Shown one piece after another: positions 1-10,873 of a stretch of 30,932 nucleotides of DNA. Below the pieces are notes generated by a model. It was not told the DNA's origin. It saw only the letters and a list, made by a program, of their open reading frames with translations, and did not search any database. The stretch's first letter is position 1. The number at the start of each line of letters is the position of its first letter. The position numbers and the translations under genes were made by a program. The stretch is from Blastomyces gilchristii SLH14081 (Eukaryota; Ascomycota; Eurotiomycetes; Onygenales; Ajellomycetaceae). Where the stretch lies: NCBI RefSeq assembly GCF_000003855.2, contig NW_003101679.1, positions 2,169,679 through 2,200,610 of the forward strand, given 5' to 3'.

Positions 1-895
1 TTCTATATAATAATGTAAATATTGTCAGCAGAATGTAGAGAAACTGGTTATTTATATCTCAAAATAGAAGACTTTGTCAATGATTATATCAATATAGAGT
101 TAATTCTCAAATTCAATAGAAATCTAGTGTTGCTGTTCTCAATCTCTTGCAGAATCTATTGAATATTAAGATATTAAAACTAGATTTAATATATCTCACT
201 GTGCAGGGATCAAAGGCTCAGTCAGATCTTGAGATATACTAATTTTATAGTTGTTAGTATGCTGTTGACTTATTGTCCACTGATTATGTATTGAATGCTG
301 TTGCCAAGGTATCTTTTTGTATCATTCTGCTGGGAATGGGCCAGATTGAGAGAGGTAGTACAAGGGTGAGACTTGGTGTTGAAGTCTAGATACACAGGCG
401 ACGGACTGTGAAGATTGCACTTCAGAAGAGTTCATTGATTATGTGCTTGATATTATCATCAAGATATCTTTTTGTATTTTTCTGCTGGGGATGGGCCAGA
501 TTGGGAAGGGCGGTACGAGGGTGAGACTTGGTGTTGATGTTTTGGAACATCAAAGATGGACAGGGTTTTCGCAGAGGTTGCTCCTCAGATATCTCCACAA
601 CTACAGGTCGGGGATCTTCCAAAATCGAGAAGATTGATGCATATGACTAGGTCACTTCACCTTACAATTTGTATGGCACTCTGGCCCGGGGTTGTGGTGT
701 GGTAGGGGAGAACAGGGGATAATCCCACACAGGAGCTTCGAACAACGTCCGGTTCACATTTGGCTGGATAACTCCACCACCACACAGGGTATGCGGTCGG
801 CGATGGGGTCAGAATGCTCGTATGATCGAGGGCTTTTCAATGGATCTATCGGTGGGTTCTTATTCGAAAAATCGAGCGAGTTCGTGGTGGAGCGG
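1..895 (-). mobile_element. LINE E, 5' UTR end of a Tad1-like LINE (runs out of window)
   Basis: This segment matches 27105-28012, the 5' UTR of the full-length LINE B, along its whole length and in the same orientation. It is therefore the 5' end of another minus-strand copy whose ORFs lie beyond position 1. The shared sequence stops at the GTGGTGGAGCGG block ending at 895. It is followed by a T run and then by Helitron helicase sequence, so this copy inserted into the Helitron. The part nearest the 5' end (about 440-895) keeps CpG and GG; the part from 1 to 250 is AT-rich and CpG-free. No ORF1 or ORF2 sequence is present, and its target duplication cannot be checked because the other end is outside the window. 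Confidence 0.8.
281..590. repeat. About 155-bp imperfect tandem duplication in LINE 5' UTR
   Basis: Two units start near 281 and 436. Both begin with a TGATTATGTA-like block, followed by TATCTTTTTGTAT, a CTGCTGGGRATGGGCCAGATT core and GGTGAGACTTGGTGTTGA. The same two units recur in LINE B from about 27398 and 27553, so the duplication belongs to the family and is not local. Repeated 5' UTR units are often promoter or regulatory modules in LINEs, but nothing here proves that role. Confidence 0.7.
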
Positions 896-902
896 TTTTT
901 TT

Positions 903-3900
903 GATGAGACTCTTGAGATCAACACAGTTAATACAGTCTGAATTATATAACATTTGACTAAGTCAATTTGTAAATATTATATTATCATTATTCACAGTCA
1001 GTCTCATATTCCTTCTCAAGTGCAGTACAGTTAACTGCTATTATATATATAAACACTGCAGACAAGCTGTAACAACTGCAGCACAGCTGTTATATAGTAT
1101 AACAGACAGAGTCTGTACAAAATCATTATTAAATATAACAGACACATCATTAAAAAGCTCATTCAATGAATATAAATCTTGAAGAAGACAGTCAATAATA
1201 TTCATATAATAGCAGTGCTGTATAAGAGCCTTATCTCAAATAATCAAGTCTACAGCCTGCAGCAGACAGCTCAGTTCACTGTGAATAATCATCTTTGACA
1301 CAGAATCTGCATTCAATTCAATTGAAATGATAAAACATGAGTGAGCAGTTCTGTCACACAGTAAAAGAACAGCTGTAATGTCAGAGAAAGTCATACAAAG
1401 AACTGTTTTTTCATCTGTACATAGACAGCTATAGAGAGCTCTGTAAAGAAATATTTTATCAGTGTCACTGAGATCTTGTAGAAAATAGTGAGATGACTGT
1501 AATTCTATTACAGTTAGAATTGAATCATATGTATAGTGTTGATCATTATTCAACTGCATCTGCAGAGTATCTGTAGTAATGATTTTCTCTATAAGATTAT
1601 AGTTCTACTTCTCAAAAAGTAGCCAGTTTTCAATAAGATTATCTCATACAGAGCTGCATGCAGGCAGATTAAAGTCTGCAAGAATCTTGTCAAACTTATG
1701 CAGAAGCTGCTGAATAAGAAACAGATCATAGTTATAATATAAATCTTCTACAGAAGCATTGATAATACAGTTCAGATTTATCTGATGCAGTCAATGTAAA
1801 AGATCATCACAGAGAGTATGATAGAAACATGCTCAGAGAGCAGATGAATCTGCAACATTTTCATGAATTAATGCAGTGATGAATACTGACTGCATGTGAT
1901 GAGCAGTTGTAAATACAACAGCAGATTCAAATATAATAATTCACTCATTGTCATTATACAGGAGATCAAGTGCCTGACATGCTGTACAGAATGTAGAATG
2001 ATAAACATCATTCACTGTTTACAGAGTCTCAAAGCTTAGTGAACTATGTATATTAATAAGAAGCAGCTGTAAAAAGAATACCTCATTATTATATAAACTG
2101 AGATGAGATAGACAGTTAACTGATCTTCTCTTCACACAGTTCTTTTATCTCTGATTACATTTGTCTCAAACAAAATAATAAGAAAATTCTTGATAGAGAT
2201 ACTGAACATTCAGATATGAATTATTATAGATAAAGAATGCTATGAACTTAGATATATTATTTATCAAATGTTCAGTAATACATTCATAATCTTCACATTC
2301 AGATTCAGGGAAGTAAATCATCTGACAGTCTGATAGATGAATAGATAACATCTCAATAGATGAAAACTTCTGATGTATACAGAATGCAAATATACATTAT
2401 ACAGTCTCAGTTGAGCTGATATAACATCTGTGCAGTTGAATATCAATCTCATCATTGAAGTTAATAATACAGAGAACAGTGTGGTCTAAGCTCTTGTAGA
2501 TATATTTGTTGATGTATTTAATAGCTTCAACAGAGGTGCAGACCTCTATGTTTATATATACTTTATATATGCAGATGAGATAGAGGTTGTATGAAATAAC
2601 TCATTGATTATCAATTATAATCTCACTGTTGTTGACAGTATATTTAAAGAAGATAGATGAATCATGCTTCTGTCTGTACAGAGAATAGTCATCCTCTTCA
2701 ACAGCTGTAGCACTCTGAAAAGCTTTGAGAAAACATTTTATACATCTGTCATTCTCATAACAGAGGCTCGCCCTGTTAGCATTATATGAATCATGAATCA
2801 TGAATTTACAGATCAATTCACTCAATTCATCTATATTCTCAGCAGGGCTTGACAGCTCTGCAGATATAATATTATCAATTGTATCAGACTGTAAAAATCA
2901 CTCAGAGTTCTCTAGTCAGATCAACAGATGTATATGAGACAGTTCATGTTTTTAATATTCAATTATTCATACTCTGGTCAACATCAGCCTGAACAGCTGT
3001 CTGAATTTGAGAATGTTAAGAAAATGAAAAATCTTTATTATAAAAATATATACAATTAAATCTGAGTGATTCACTGCAGTCTGGTCAGAGAGTAACTCAC
3101 AGATCATCTTCTCTCATTCAGAATTGACTGTGAATGTAATGAAAAGAGTTGAATATCTGTAGTTGAAGATAATTATCATAGAATTCTGAAACAGTTTATG
3201 CATAAAACATTCACTGTTTATATAAGAAGCAGATAATATCACACAGTGATCAAGCTACTCATGATTCATATCATCTGTCTGTATAGCATCATGTAGACCA
3301 CTATATTGATCTGCACGGATTTTCAGTTGATGAGCACAGACTCAGTTCAGCTGCTGTTCATTAACATTTATATAGACATTAACTAAATATTGTTGAAATA
3401 GATGTTCAGCCTGAAAAAGAGAAGCATCAACACCATCTTGTTGAAAAAGATTATATGCATGTCACATACACAGAGTCAGGCTACAGCTGCCATGCTCATC
3501 TTCATTCTTAACAGTATCATCAACATCATCATCAGAGCTGTTACAGATGAGTGAGAGATTTATAAGCACATTCATATCAACATATCAGCTGTGATCTCTG
3601 AAAGGAAAAAGTAGAATATAATGCAGTGAAAGATATAACAGACTGTGAGAATCAATATATGTGAGACCTAAGTCAGCACTGAGCTGTTGTAGCATCAGAA
3701 GAATGACACAGAAATAACAGACACTGCTGAAAGTATTCTGTATAATAACTGCAATCTCAGAGACAGTAGACAGATTCTCACAGTGATAATCATTGCCTGT
3801 CTTCAGCTGTAGAACAGGATTCAAACTGACATACACAGCAGAGCTGTTCTGTAGTATCTCTTATACAGACTGATAAAGCTGAATAAAAGAATTAATCTTG

Positions 3901-4957
3901 AGAATATTAGCAGTTATAATAATATAATAGAAGAATATAAAAAAGTAAATGAATGAACCTCAAGCAATGCAATACAGATACAATTAAATATACTAGAATA
4001 TATGACAGAGTCTGCATCATTTAAAATATCCATATCAAATTATGAGTCATAGATTCATATTTGTGTAAAACAGACATTCTCACCTAGCTTAGACTCTAAC
4101 AGTTCTTACAGATAATAGAGTTCCTTCTGTATTTAAAATGACATCAGGCTGTTAGTAGTCAGATGACTCAGACATGAATCCTGCTTGCACTTAATAGATG
4201 TAAATATCAAGACAGAGTTGTAGTTCTGAATATGCTTGCAGAAATGCTTCATATCAGCTGTATTATCATTAAACAGCTCATATAGCTCTTGTGAGAGTTC
4301 TTTGACAGACAGCAGTCTTACAGCATCTCTTGCACAGCATGTGAAAAACACTGATAGAGTCTTTGATGATCTGTGTACACATTTGTCAATTCAATGCTTA
4401 GCTCTGCAGGCAGAGCAGCAGACATTCATTCAGTCAAAATTAAGTGATTAACAGTGATGAGTGTAGGACTGAAAGCTGCAGAGAACAGATCAGTGACTGT
4501 AAGTGATTGAAGAATTAACAGCTGATTCAGAGGTAGTTGAGTCAGTTTAATTGTTGAGAATATCAAGAAACAGCTGCTCTGATGAATCTGCACATATATA
4601 ATCTGCATGAACTGCTGCAGCAGCTGCCAGACAATGATGTTTGACATCACAGACATGTTCATAATTGAGAGTCTGGCAGTTGTTGCTGTTCTTGAACACA
4701 CAATTGACAGTGTGAAACAGATGAAATGAACAGTCTTCACAGCATATATCACAGTGTGACAGCTCAACTTGCTATGAGTTGAGCACAGAAGCAGCTACAT
4801 CTCTCAATGATAGGTGAGAGATTTGAACTGAATGTGTCTGGCATGCATGACACTGGGCTTGACAGCATGTAGAGCATGTATGGAATAATGCATTGAATTG
4901 AGAATGTTCAAACACACTGAGAGGATGAGAATCCTCACATGTCAAGCATCAGTGCAT
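903..4957 (-). pseudogene. Helitron Rep/helicase (RepHel) pseudogene
   Basis: RepHel nicks DNA for rolling-circle transposition and unwinds it. N-terminal part (4957 to about 4133): a Cys-rich zinc-finger-like block (CLTCEDSHPLSVF, then TCSTCCQ) and the Helitron block ending YNSVLIFTSIKCKQD. C-terminal part (about 3900 to 903) is in another frame. It holds the HUH nickase motif SHIHLLI (histidines near 2928-2936), the block VISYNLYL, and the tyrosine motif KYINKYIYK (2492-2527). The helicase starts near 1559 with a wrecked Walker A (DLSDTDKIFLYRAL; family GPGGTGKTFLYRAL), the block RTAHSCF, Walker B remnant VDLIIxDKALIQH, and FNNDFVQTLSVI. Open segments at 3836, 2825, 2351 and 1559 are mutually in phase. 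The break between about 4130 and 3840 is either a spliced intron (a GTGAGA donor and an ATGCAG acceptor can be seen) or a frameshift. Trp codons have become TGA. LINE E removes the helicase C-terminus. Confidence 0.85.
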
Positions 4958-5199
4958 GAAAGAGTATATTAATGAATATACAGGTTGTAATGAACATAGA
5001 TAAGAGTATAAAGAATGTAAATAGAGTAGAGAACACCTGTAAAGAAAAGAATGAAGATTATCTATCAGAGTTGTACAGGCTGCAGAGCCAGCTGTTAATC
5101 TCAATCATAAATTTAATGAAGTGCACATGATATCACATGAGGTCACATTACAGCATTTTTTGCACGGAAAAGTTGGTTTTTCTTTAATATATAGAGAGA
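903..5199 (-). mobile_element. Helitron, autonomous type, decayed and truncated
   Basis: The minus strand encodes the remains of a Rep/helicase protein with recognisable Helitron blocks in the expected order. The 5' end is placed at 5199, where the minus strand reads A then TCTCTCTATATATTAAAG; Helitrons begin with TC and insert after an A. This edge also keeps GG and a CpG (5161-5180), as other element edges here do. The 3' side is cut at about 903 by LINE E, so the rest of the helicase and the terminal hairpin with CTRR end are outside the window. The element lacks CpG almost throughout and has many TGA stops. The family call is firm; the exact terminus is inferred. Confidence 0.85.
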
Positions 5200-5223
5200 T
5201 AATAATAATAGTAATAATGATGA
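5200..5223. repeat. AAT-rich microsatellite at Helitron/gypsy 1 junction
   Basis: A short AAT/AATG run lies between the inferred Helitron 5' end and the gypsy 1 LTR. Its last five bases, GATGA, act as the left target duplication of gypsy 1. It may be plain host DNA or the (AAT)n tail of an older LINE or SINE; too little is left to tell. Confidence 0.5.
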
Positions 5224-5515
5224 TGTGGCGGGCTGCGCCCGATCAATCATATAGACTACACCATTACACTTCATAGATTCCGCGAGAAGCTCCGATTCTC
5301 GGTCATTCTCAATCGCCGATCCTCGGCCGCTACAAATGTGTATAAATTCTCCCGCCCCGAAGCTCCACTGTGTACATCACTACATACACATATAAATATC
5401 CACTTCAATCACTGATTCTCACACTTTCTCTTTCCTTTTCTTCTTTAACATTTTTCACTTTGTTATATAAGACCTATAAATATCATATCAATCTATTCAG
5501 TGTAGGCCTCTTACA
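5224..5515 (+). repeat. 5' LTR of gypsy 1
   Basis: 292 bp, starting TGTGGCGGGC and ending GGCCTCTTACA, with the TG...CA ends of LTRs. It carries many CpG sites in its outer 200 bp, unlike the interior. Near the inner end CpG is lost: it reads CAGTGTAGG where the 3' LTR reads CAGCGTAGG. A TATA-like TATAAAT block occurs in both LTRs near their middle. A short plus-strand ORF (5370-5582) crossing this LTR is a chance frame. Confidence 0.93.
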
Positions 5516-5792
5516 CTTGAAAAACATTCATTGTCTTCTCATTAGAAATGATTATTTATCAAGAAGATATCTGAATAAGTAATAATATATAAAAAATAGA
5601 AAATAATCAAACAGTTAAGTGAACAATGAGTTCTCAGATAAAAGCTTACTCATCAGTTACTCTGACTCTGTAATAAAATCTTATAAGAGAATGTCAGTAA
5701 AAGATCTGAGAGTTCTGACACTCAGATATATGAGATATTTATATAATTACACTTCTTCAGATTTCACAGATATTATACATTCAATGAATGAC

Positions 5793-6989
5793 ATGTCTAA
5801 TGATAATATAGAAGAATTCTTGAACACAAGTATAGAAGTAATATCACAGTGACTTTAAGTAATGTTAAAATTACAACAGCAACAGATAGCTGATATACAT
5901 GCAATTTAACAATGTCAATATGAGAAAATTCAATAATTAACTCAACAGAGAACTCATATCACTTCAGCATCTACAGAATTAAATATAAAAGCACTGAAAG
6001 AACACTTAGATCCTTCTACATATTTTAATACTTCTGATCTCACTCTCTACTCATTATGAAGAATGGAAATTCTCATGAAACTAAGTGTAGATGAAGATAT
6101 CATCAGTTCATTAATTAATCAAGATTAATATATCAATGAATAATTGAAGAATTGTGTGAAACAGAAGTTTTATTCATGAATGAAAGCATGTGAATCAGTA
6201 TTACAAATATCTGACAATATCATCAAATATCTTCATATTCTGTTTCAAGACACTGTCATACAACAGAAAGTATTAGATTAATTACAGAGTGTCTGATAGA
6301 GAAATACTTCTCTTATAACATGTATTTCTGACTTGAACATTAAAATTCTAGAAGCAAGTAATCAATCTTGAGAGGATTGAATGTAGATTAACATACTCAA
6401 GAAGATATTAACTTTCAAACTCTTACAGACTCTTGTAAGTGTAAATAATAACCTGACTTACAAAGGCTTCTGTACACAACTTCAGACATTGAATGATTAT
6501 CTTATCAAGCTCAAGAGGATACAGAACAGTGATAGAAGATATTATATTTTAGTTACTTATACACTCACATCTATGCTGAAGAATAATAATAACAACACAG
6601 ATATCATGAACTGAGTAGACTCAAATGTCTATATATAAGCAAGAGTCTTCATCATTCAGAGACTCTTTTAAGTTTCTGAGATCACTTCTGAAGAAGTCAC
6701 TAACTGATATTTATATGAAATATATATTAACTGTAACTGATCAGAATATATTGATTTCAACTGCTGATTAATCTATATATCTTCTCACTCAAGAGAAAGA
6801 TCAGTGTCTTCTTACTTAAAGAATGAATTAATATCTATTCATATTAATTATATTGTAGTGAAGAAAGATTTGAAAGATAACTACAAGAATACTTTAATAA
6901 AACAGGAAAAAGATTAACTTCTATTCAAATTTATAAACAGAAGCTTGAAGAGATTAAATGATAATAATTTGCAGAAAAGATGATAATGA
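5793..6989 (+). pseudogene. gag pseudogene of gypsy 1
   Basis: Gag forms the virus-like particle that packages the retrotransposon RNA in the cytoplasm. From ATG at 5793 (MSNDN, matching MSNEN at 18548 in element 2) the frame runs 399 codons to a TGA at 6987-6989. Premature TGA, TAA and TAG occur throughout. Near 6717-6762 lies a degraded zinc knuckle, YINCNxSEYIDFNC; element 2 keeps its His (SEHIAFNC), pointing to an ancestral C-x2-C-x4-H-x4-C. The reading frame is also open upstream to 5619, so an earlier start is possible. The TGA overlaps the pol ATG as ATGA. Lengths of about 398 and 390 residues in the two copies suggest no large deletion. Confidence 0.82.
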
Positions 6990-9900
6990 ATGTGATTCTT
7001 ATATCTACTGTGATGAATAAGATATATAATATAAAGATCATGATAGATAGCAGTCTATATTACTATGCAATGATTAAATCTTCAGTTATAAGACATTATA
7101 ACCTTCAGTGTATCTTCTTATCAAAACTCTGATTTCTCACAGAATTTGATGATTTAAAAGATGTTTGCATCTGTTATATGATGAAACTAAACATAGATGT
7201 CAGAGAATATTAATATGAAGATGTCTATACATATGAAGTTGATAATCTTGATTATAATCTTATATTAGAACTTGTCTGACTATCTGAATAAGACATTCTA
7301 TTGAACACTTGAAATAGAAGCTTGATATTCTCTAACAATGATAGAATTCATAAAGATAATATTCATAAGACTATGAATCTTACACAGATTTCTGCTAATA
7401 CTTACAAAATACTCTGAAAAAAAAGTCATCATCAAAATCACTGACAGAGTCACTGACAAAGTTATTAATAGCAGAATTATATATTAATCTATTCTGTCAG
7501 TCTAAATGATATTAAGAAAGATTTAGAGAAGTTATTCTGTACTATAATAACAGATTCTTATATAAAACTCTCTTAATAATATGATGAATATCTAGATATC
7601 TTTTGATAAGATAATATTATAAATTTATTCCTCTTACAAGATTCAGAAATAGATCACAGTATCAAGTTAGAGAAGTAGAATAATAAGAACTCTGAGTTAT
7701 TATAAGACTCTCTTTATAATATGTCTTGAGATGAACTCCTTCTTCTTCAGAAGACACTCAATGATCTGTTGAATAAGAGATTCATATATATTAGTAACAC
7801 TTCTGCTGTGACTTCTATTCTCTTTATAAAGAAACTAGATAAAGAACTCTGATTCTGTGTAGACTATTGAGATCTGAACAGATTAACAAAGAAAGATTAT
7901 TATTTCTTATCTCTTATCAATGAAATCTTAGCATGTATCAGATAAGCACAATAATTTACAAAGTGAAATATTATCATCATGTTTCATAAGATTTATATCA
8001 CTGAAGAAGATAAATGACTTACAGCATTTCAAATATATTATAATCTCTTTGAATGAGTAGTCACACTCTTTGAACTGATCAATGCTCTCAGTATATTTCA
8101 GAAGTATATCAACTGAGCACTCTGAGACTTTCTTGATAAATTTGCATCTGCTTATCTAGATGACATTCTCATCTTCATCAATGAATTCAGAAAGAAATAT
8201 TAAGAGTATGTATGAAGAGTATTATAACAATTATGTGAAGCAGAACTATTAATTGATATTGACAAGTGTGATTTTGAAGTTAAGAGTACAAAATACCTAG
8301 ATTTCATCATAGAAGCTGATAAGAGAATTCAAATGAATTCTGAGAAGATCTCTGCTATTCTCAAATGAAAAGCTTTATACACTGTGAAAGATATATAAAG
8401 CTTCATTGAATTTACTAACTTCTATCAGTGATTCATACAAAACTTCTCAGATATCACAAGATCACTTACAGAACTTATCAAGAAGAACTCAGTATTTCAG
8501 TGATTAGCAGACACTGAAGCTGCATTTACACAGATGAAGAAGATATTCATTAATATCTCTCTACTGATAACATTTGATTCTGATTGTGAAATAGTTATTG
8601 AAGCTGATTTCTCAGATGAAGATATCTTATAATCATGCATCTTCATGTCTAAGAAACTGAGTCCTGCTGAATGCAATTATGAGATCTATGATAAAAAACT
8701 TCTTATGATTATACACTGTCTAGAAGAATGAGACTCTGAAATCTGAAGCATCTTCAAATTTGAGATAATCACAGATCATAATAATCTTAAATACTTCATT
8801 ATCACTCATAAGCTTACAGAATAACAGATGCAATGATCTGAGCTATTAAGCTTTTTTCACTTCATTATACACTATCACTTCAGCAGTGAGAACTTGATGA
8901 CAGATACTCTCTCATAGCAAGAGTAAGATATGCTATTCAATGTGACAGACACATACTGAATGAACTGAGAATATCAGCTCTTGAACCTGAAGACATTAGT
9001 TGATCATGATGAGATCACTCATAGCACTATACATGCTTCTCTGATTAGAATACTCTCTCTTCAAACTAACACTGATATCTTCACTTCTTCTACACTGAAT
9101 GAACTGTGACATACAGCAGCTCAGGCTGATGAACTTCTTCAGACTCTCACTGAAGCAGTATAAGAAGAAGTATCTCAATTCTCTTCAGAATTATATATAA
9201 AGACTGACATCTCAGAATGTTCAAGAGATGACAGTAATACTCTGTGATTTTGTAAACAATGCTGAGTCTCTCACTCTGAACTCTTACACACTCAGATAAT
9301 GCAAGAGATGTATGACTTATATATAACTGAATATTCAGATTGTGAATAACTGTACTGAATAATCTCTTGAGAATTCTACTGACCTGAGATATTAAATAGC
9401 ATCAGACACTTTATCTGAAACTGTAACTATTATTTCTCTATCATCTTATGAAAGAACTGTAGAAAAGATCTACTGAAATCACTCAATATCTCTGATAGAA
9501 TCTGATAAGATGTGATAATTAACTTCACTATCAATGTTTCTAAGAGTAAGAGTTGTAAGAACATTCTGATCATTGTTGATTAATTAAGTAAAGATATGAT
9601 ATTAAAATCTTGTGATAAGATAGACACTGAACAAGTCACTGAAGTCTTTCTACAGAGTCTGTTCTATCAGATGTATAAATTACTCAGATCTATAGTATCA
9701 GATTAAGACTGTCAATTCATGAGTACTCTCTGAACAAGAATCTATCAAGTTCTCAAGATTACACACTGTTTGTTAACTATCTATCACTCTGAGACTGATA
9801 ATGTGTCAGAACAGACAATTCAGATTATAAAGAATTCTCTTTATAAGTTCTGTAATTATTCACAAGATGATTGATATGACCTTTTTCTACATGCAGAGAT

Positions 9901-10576
9901 CACTGTTAACAGCTGAGATACTGTCTTAACAGATGTAAGCTCATTCTTCCTTACACACAGTTATTGTATGAAAGTATTGAATCTTCTAGAAATCACATAT
10001 TTTATACTGAATCTCTGCAGTTCAATTCAGATCACTGATAATATAGTAATAAAGCGCTGAGATGTCTGTAACTGAGCAGAGGCCTTCATAATAACTGTGA
10101 AACAAGATTAAGAGAATTAAATCAATATTCACTGAGATTTCATCAAGCAATATAAGATAGAAGACATAGTATGATTGAATCTTAAGAATATATAAATCAC
10201 ATATTTATCTTATACACTGAATTATCATCATATCAAGTATAAAGTGATGAAAGTTCTAGAGAGTCATAACTACAGTCTTAACATATTAGGAATTCATGAT
10301 ATCTTTTACATGAGCTTACTCTGCTGTGTTATCACTGACTCATTCTCTTCTCAACTGACTTCTGACTGACAGCTGCCAGAGATCATAGAAGAAGATAATG
10401 AACTTGAGTAAGAGATTGAGAATATTCTTGATAAGAGACTCTGAGGCTGCAGCTGATAATATCTTGTGAAATGAGTCAGTTATAATCAGCTGATCTGAAC
10501 TCTGAGTTTCATGCTATCTGAGATCACAGCCTCTGACTGATGAGAACTATGCATGATCAGAAAAGAAGAGGACTAA
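6986..10576 (+). pseudogene. pol pseudogene of gypsy 1 (PR-RT-RH-IN-chromodomain)
   Basis: About 1196 residues in one unbroken phase, with many stops. Protease near residue 21 (IDSSLYYYAMI; family DSGA). Reverse transcriptase from about residue 270, with SILFIKKLDKEL, FCVDYxDLNRL and intact catalytic YLDDILIF (8153-8164, residue 390). RNase H region holds [18 protein letters not shown]. Integrase shows the three acidic sites in context: IIVDxLSKD (residue 865), IVSDxDCQF, and the YHSETDNVSEQTIQ block. A chromodomain near residues 1141-1165 (EIENILDKRL, then YLVKxVSYNQL) would direct insertion to modified chromatin. Most stops are TGA at Trp positions, as in VDYxDLN. The final TAA abuts the 3' LTR and the polypurine tract lies in the last codons. 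Products would be cleaved from a polyprotein; this copy cannot make one. Confidence 0.92.
10559..10572 (+). other. Polypurine tract of gypsy 1
   Basis: The all-purine run AGAAAAGAAGAGGA sits four bases before the 3' LTR, the usual place for plus-strand priming. Element 2 has GAAAGAGGGGG in the same position on the minus strand (13703-13713), which supports the call and shows that this copy has had G-to-A changes. Confidence 0.75.
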
Positions 10577-10868
10577 TGTAGTAAGCTATACTTAATCAAT
10601 TATATAGACTACTTCATTACACTTCATAGATTTCATGAGAAGCTCTGATTCTCAGTCATTCTCAATTGCTGATTCTCAGCTGCTATGAACGCGTATAAAT
10701 TCTCCCGCCTCGAAGCTCCACTGCATACATCATCACATACATGTATAAATATTCACTTTGATTGCTGATTCTTGCACTTTCTCTTTTCTTTTCTCCTTTA
10801 ACATTTTTCACTTTGTTATATAAGACCTATAAATATCATACTGATCTATTCAGCGTAGGCCTCTTACA
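10577..10868 (+). repeat. 3' LTR of gypsy 1
   Basis: 292 bp, equal in length to the 5' LTR. The first 115 bp next to pol are heavily changed by C-to-T and G-to-A: it starts TGTAGTAAGCTATACTTAA where the 5' LTR has TGTGGCGGGCTGCGCCCGA. The outer part from about 10688 keeps CpG (ACGCGTATAAATTCTCCCGCC). Divergence between the two LTRs is therefore mutational and cannot date the insertion. Confidence 0.93.
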
Positions 10869-10873
10869 AATGA

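Larger units (their letters stand above)
5224..10868 (+). mobile_element. Gypsy element 1, full-length Ty3/gypsy chromovirus, RIP-inactivated
   Basis: Two 292-bp direct LTRs bound an interior with gag then pol. Pol order is protease, reverse transcriptase, RNase H, integrase, chromodomain, so this is Ty3/gypsy (chromovirus) and not copia. The interior has stop codons throughout, yet the pol frame is continuous from start to LTR without a frameshift. The primer binding site after the 5' LTR (from 5516) is not recognisable as a common tRNA complement. The same family occurs in opposite orientation as element 2. It inserted beside the 5' end of the Helitron. Confidence 0.93.
5219..10873. repeat. 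Target-site duplication of gypsy 1 (GATGA / AATGA)
   Basis: The five bases before the 5' LTR (5219-5223, GATGA) and the five after the 3' LTR (10869-10873, AATGA) agree except for one G-to-A difference, the kind of change RIP makes. A 5-bp duplication is usual for Ty3/gypsy integrases and matches the perfect 5-bp duplication of element 2. The entry spans from the left copy to the right copy. Confidence 0.65.

Noticed and set aside
4236..4451. 71-aa plus-strand ORF
   Set aside because: It is antisense to the Helitron N-terminal block, which has a clear family match on the minus strand.
5516..5560. Primer binding site of the gypsy elements
   Set aside because: The leader (CTTGAAAAACATTC; CTATAAAAATGTTC in element 2) matches no tRNA 3' end I can name, and RIP has altered it. 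Self-priming is possible but unsupported.
5370..5582. 70-aa ORF starting in the gypsy 1 5' LTR
   Set aside because: It crosses the LTR end into the untranslated leader; element 2 does not preserve the frame across the same junction.
8996..9178. 60-aa minus-strand ORF
   Set aside because: It is antisense to the RNase H/integrase part of gypsy 1 pol.
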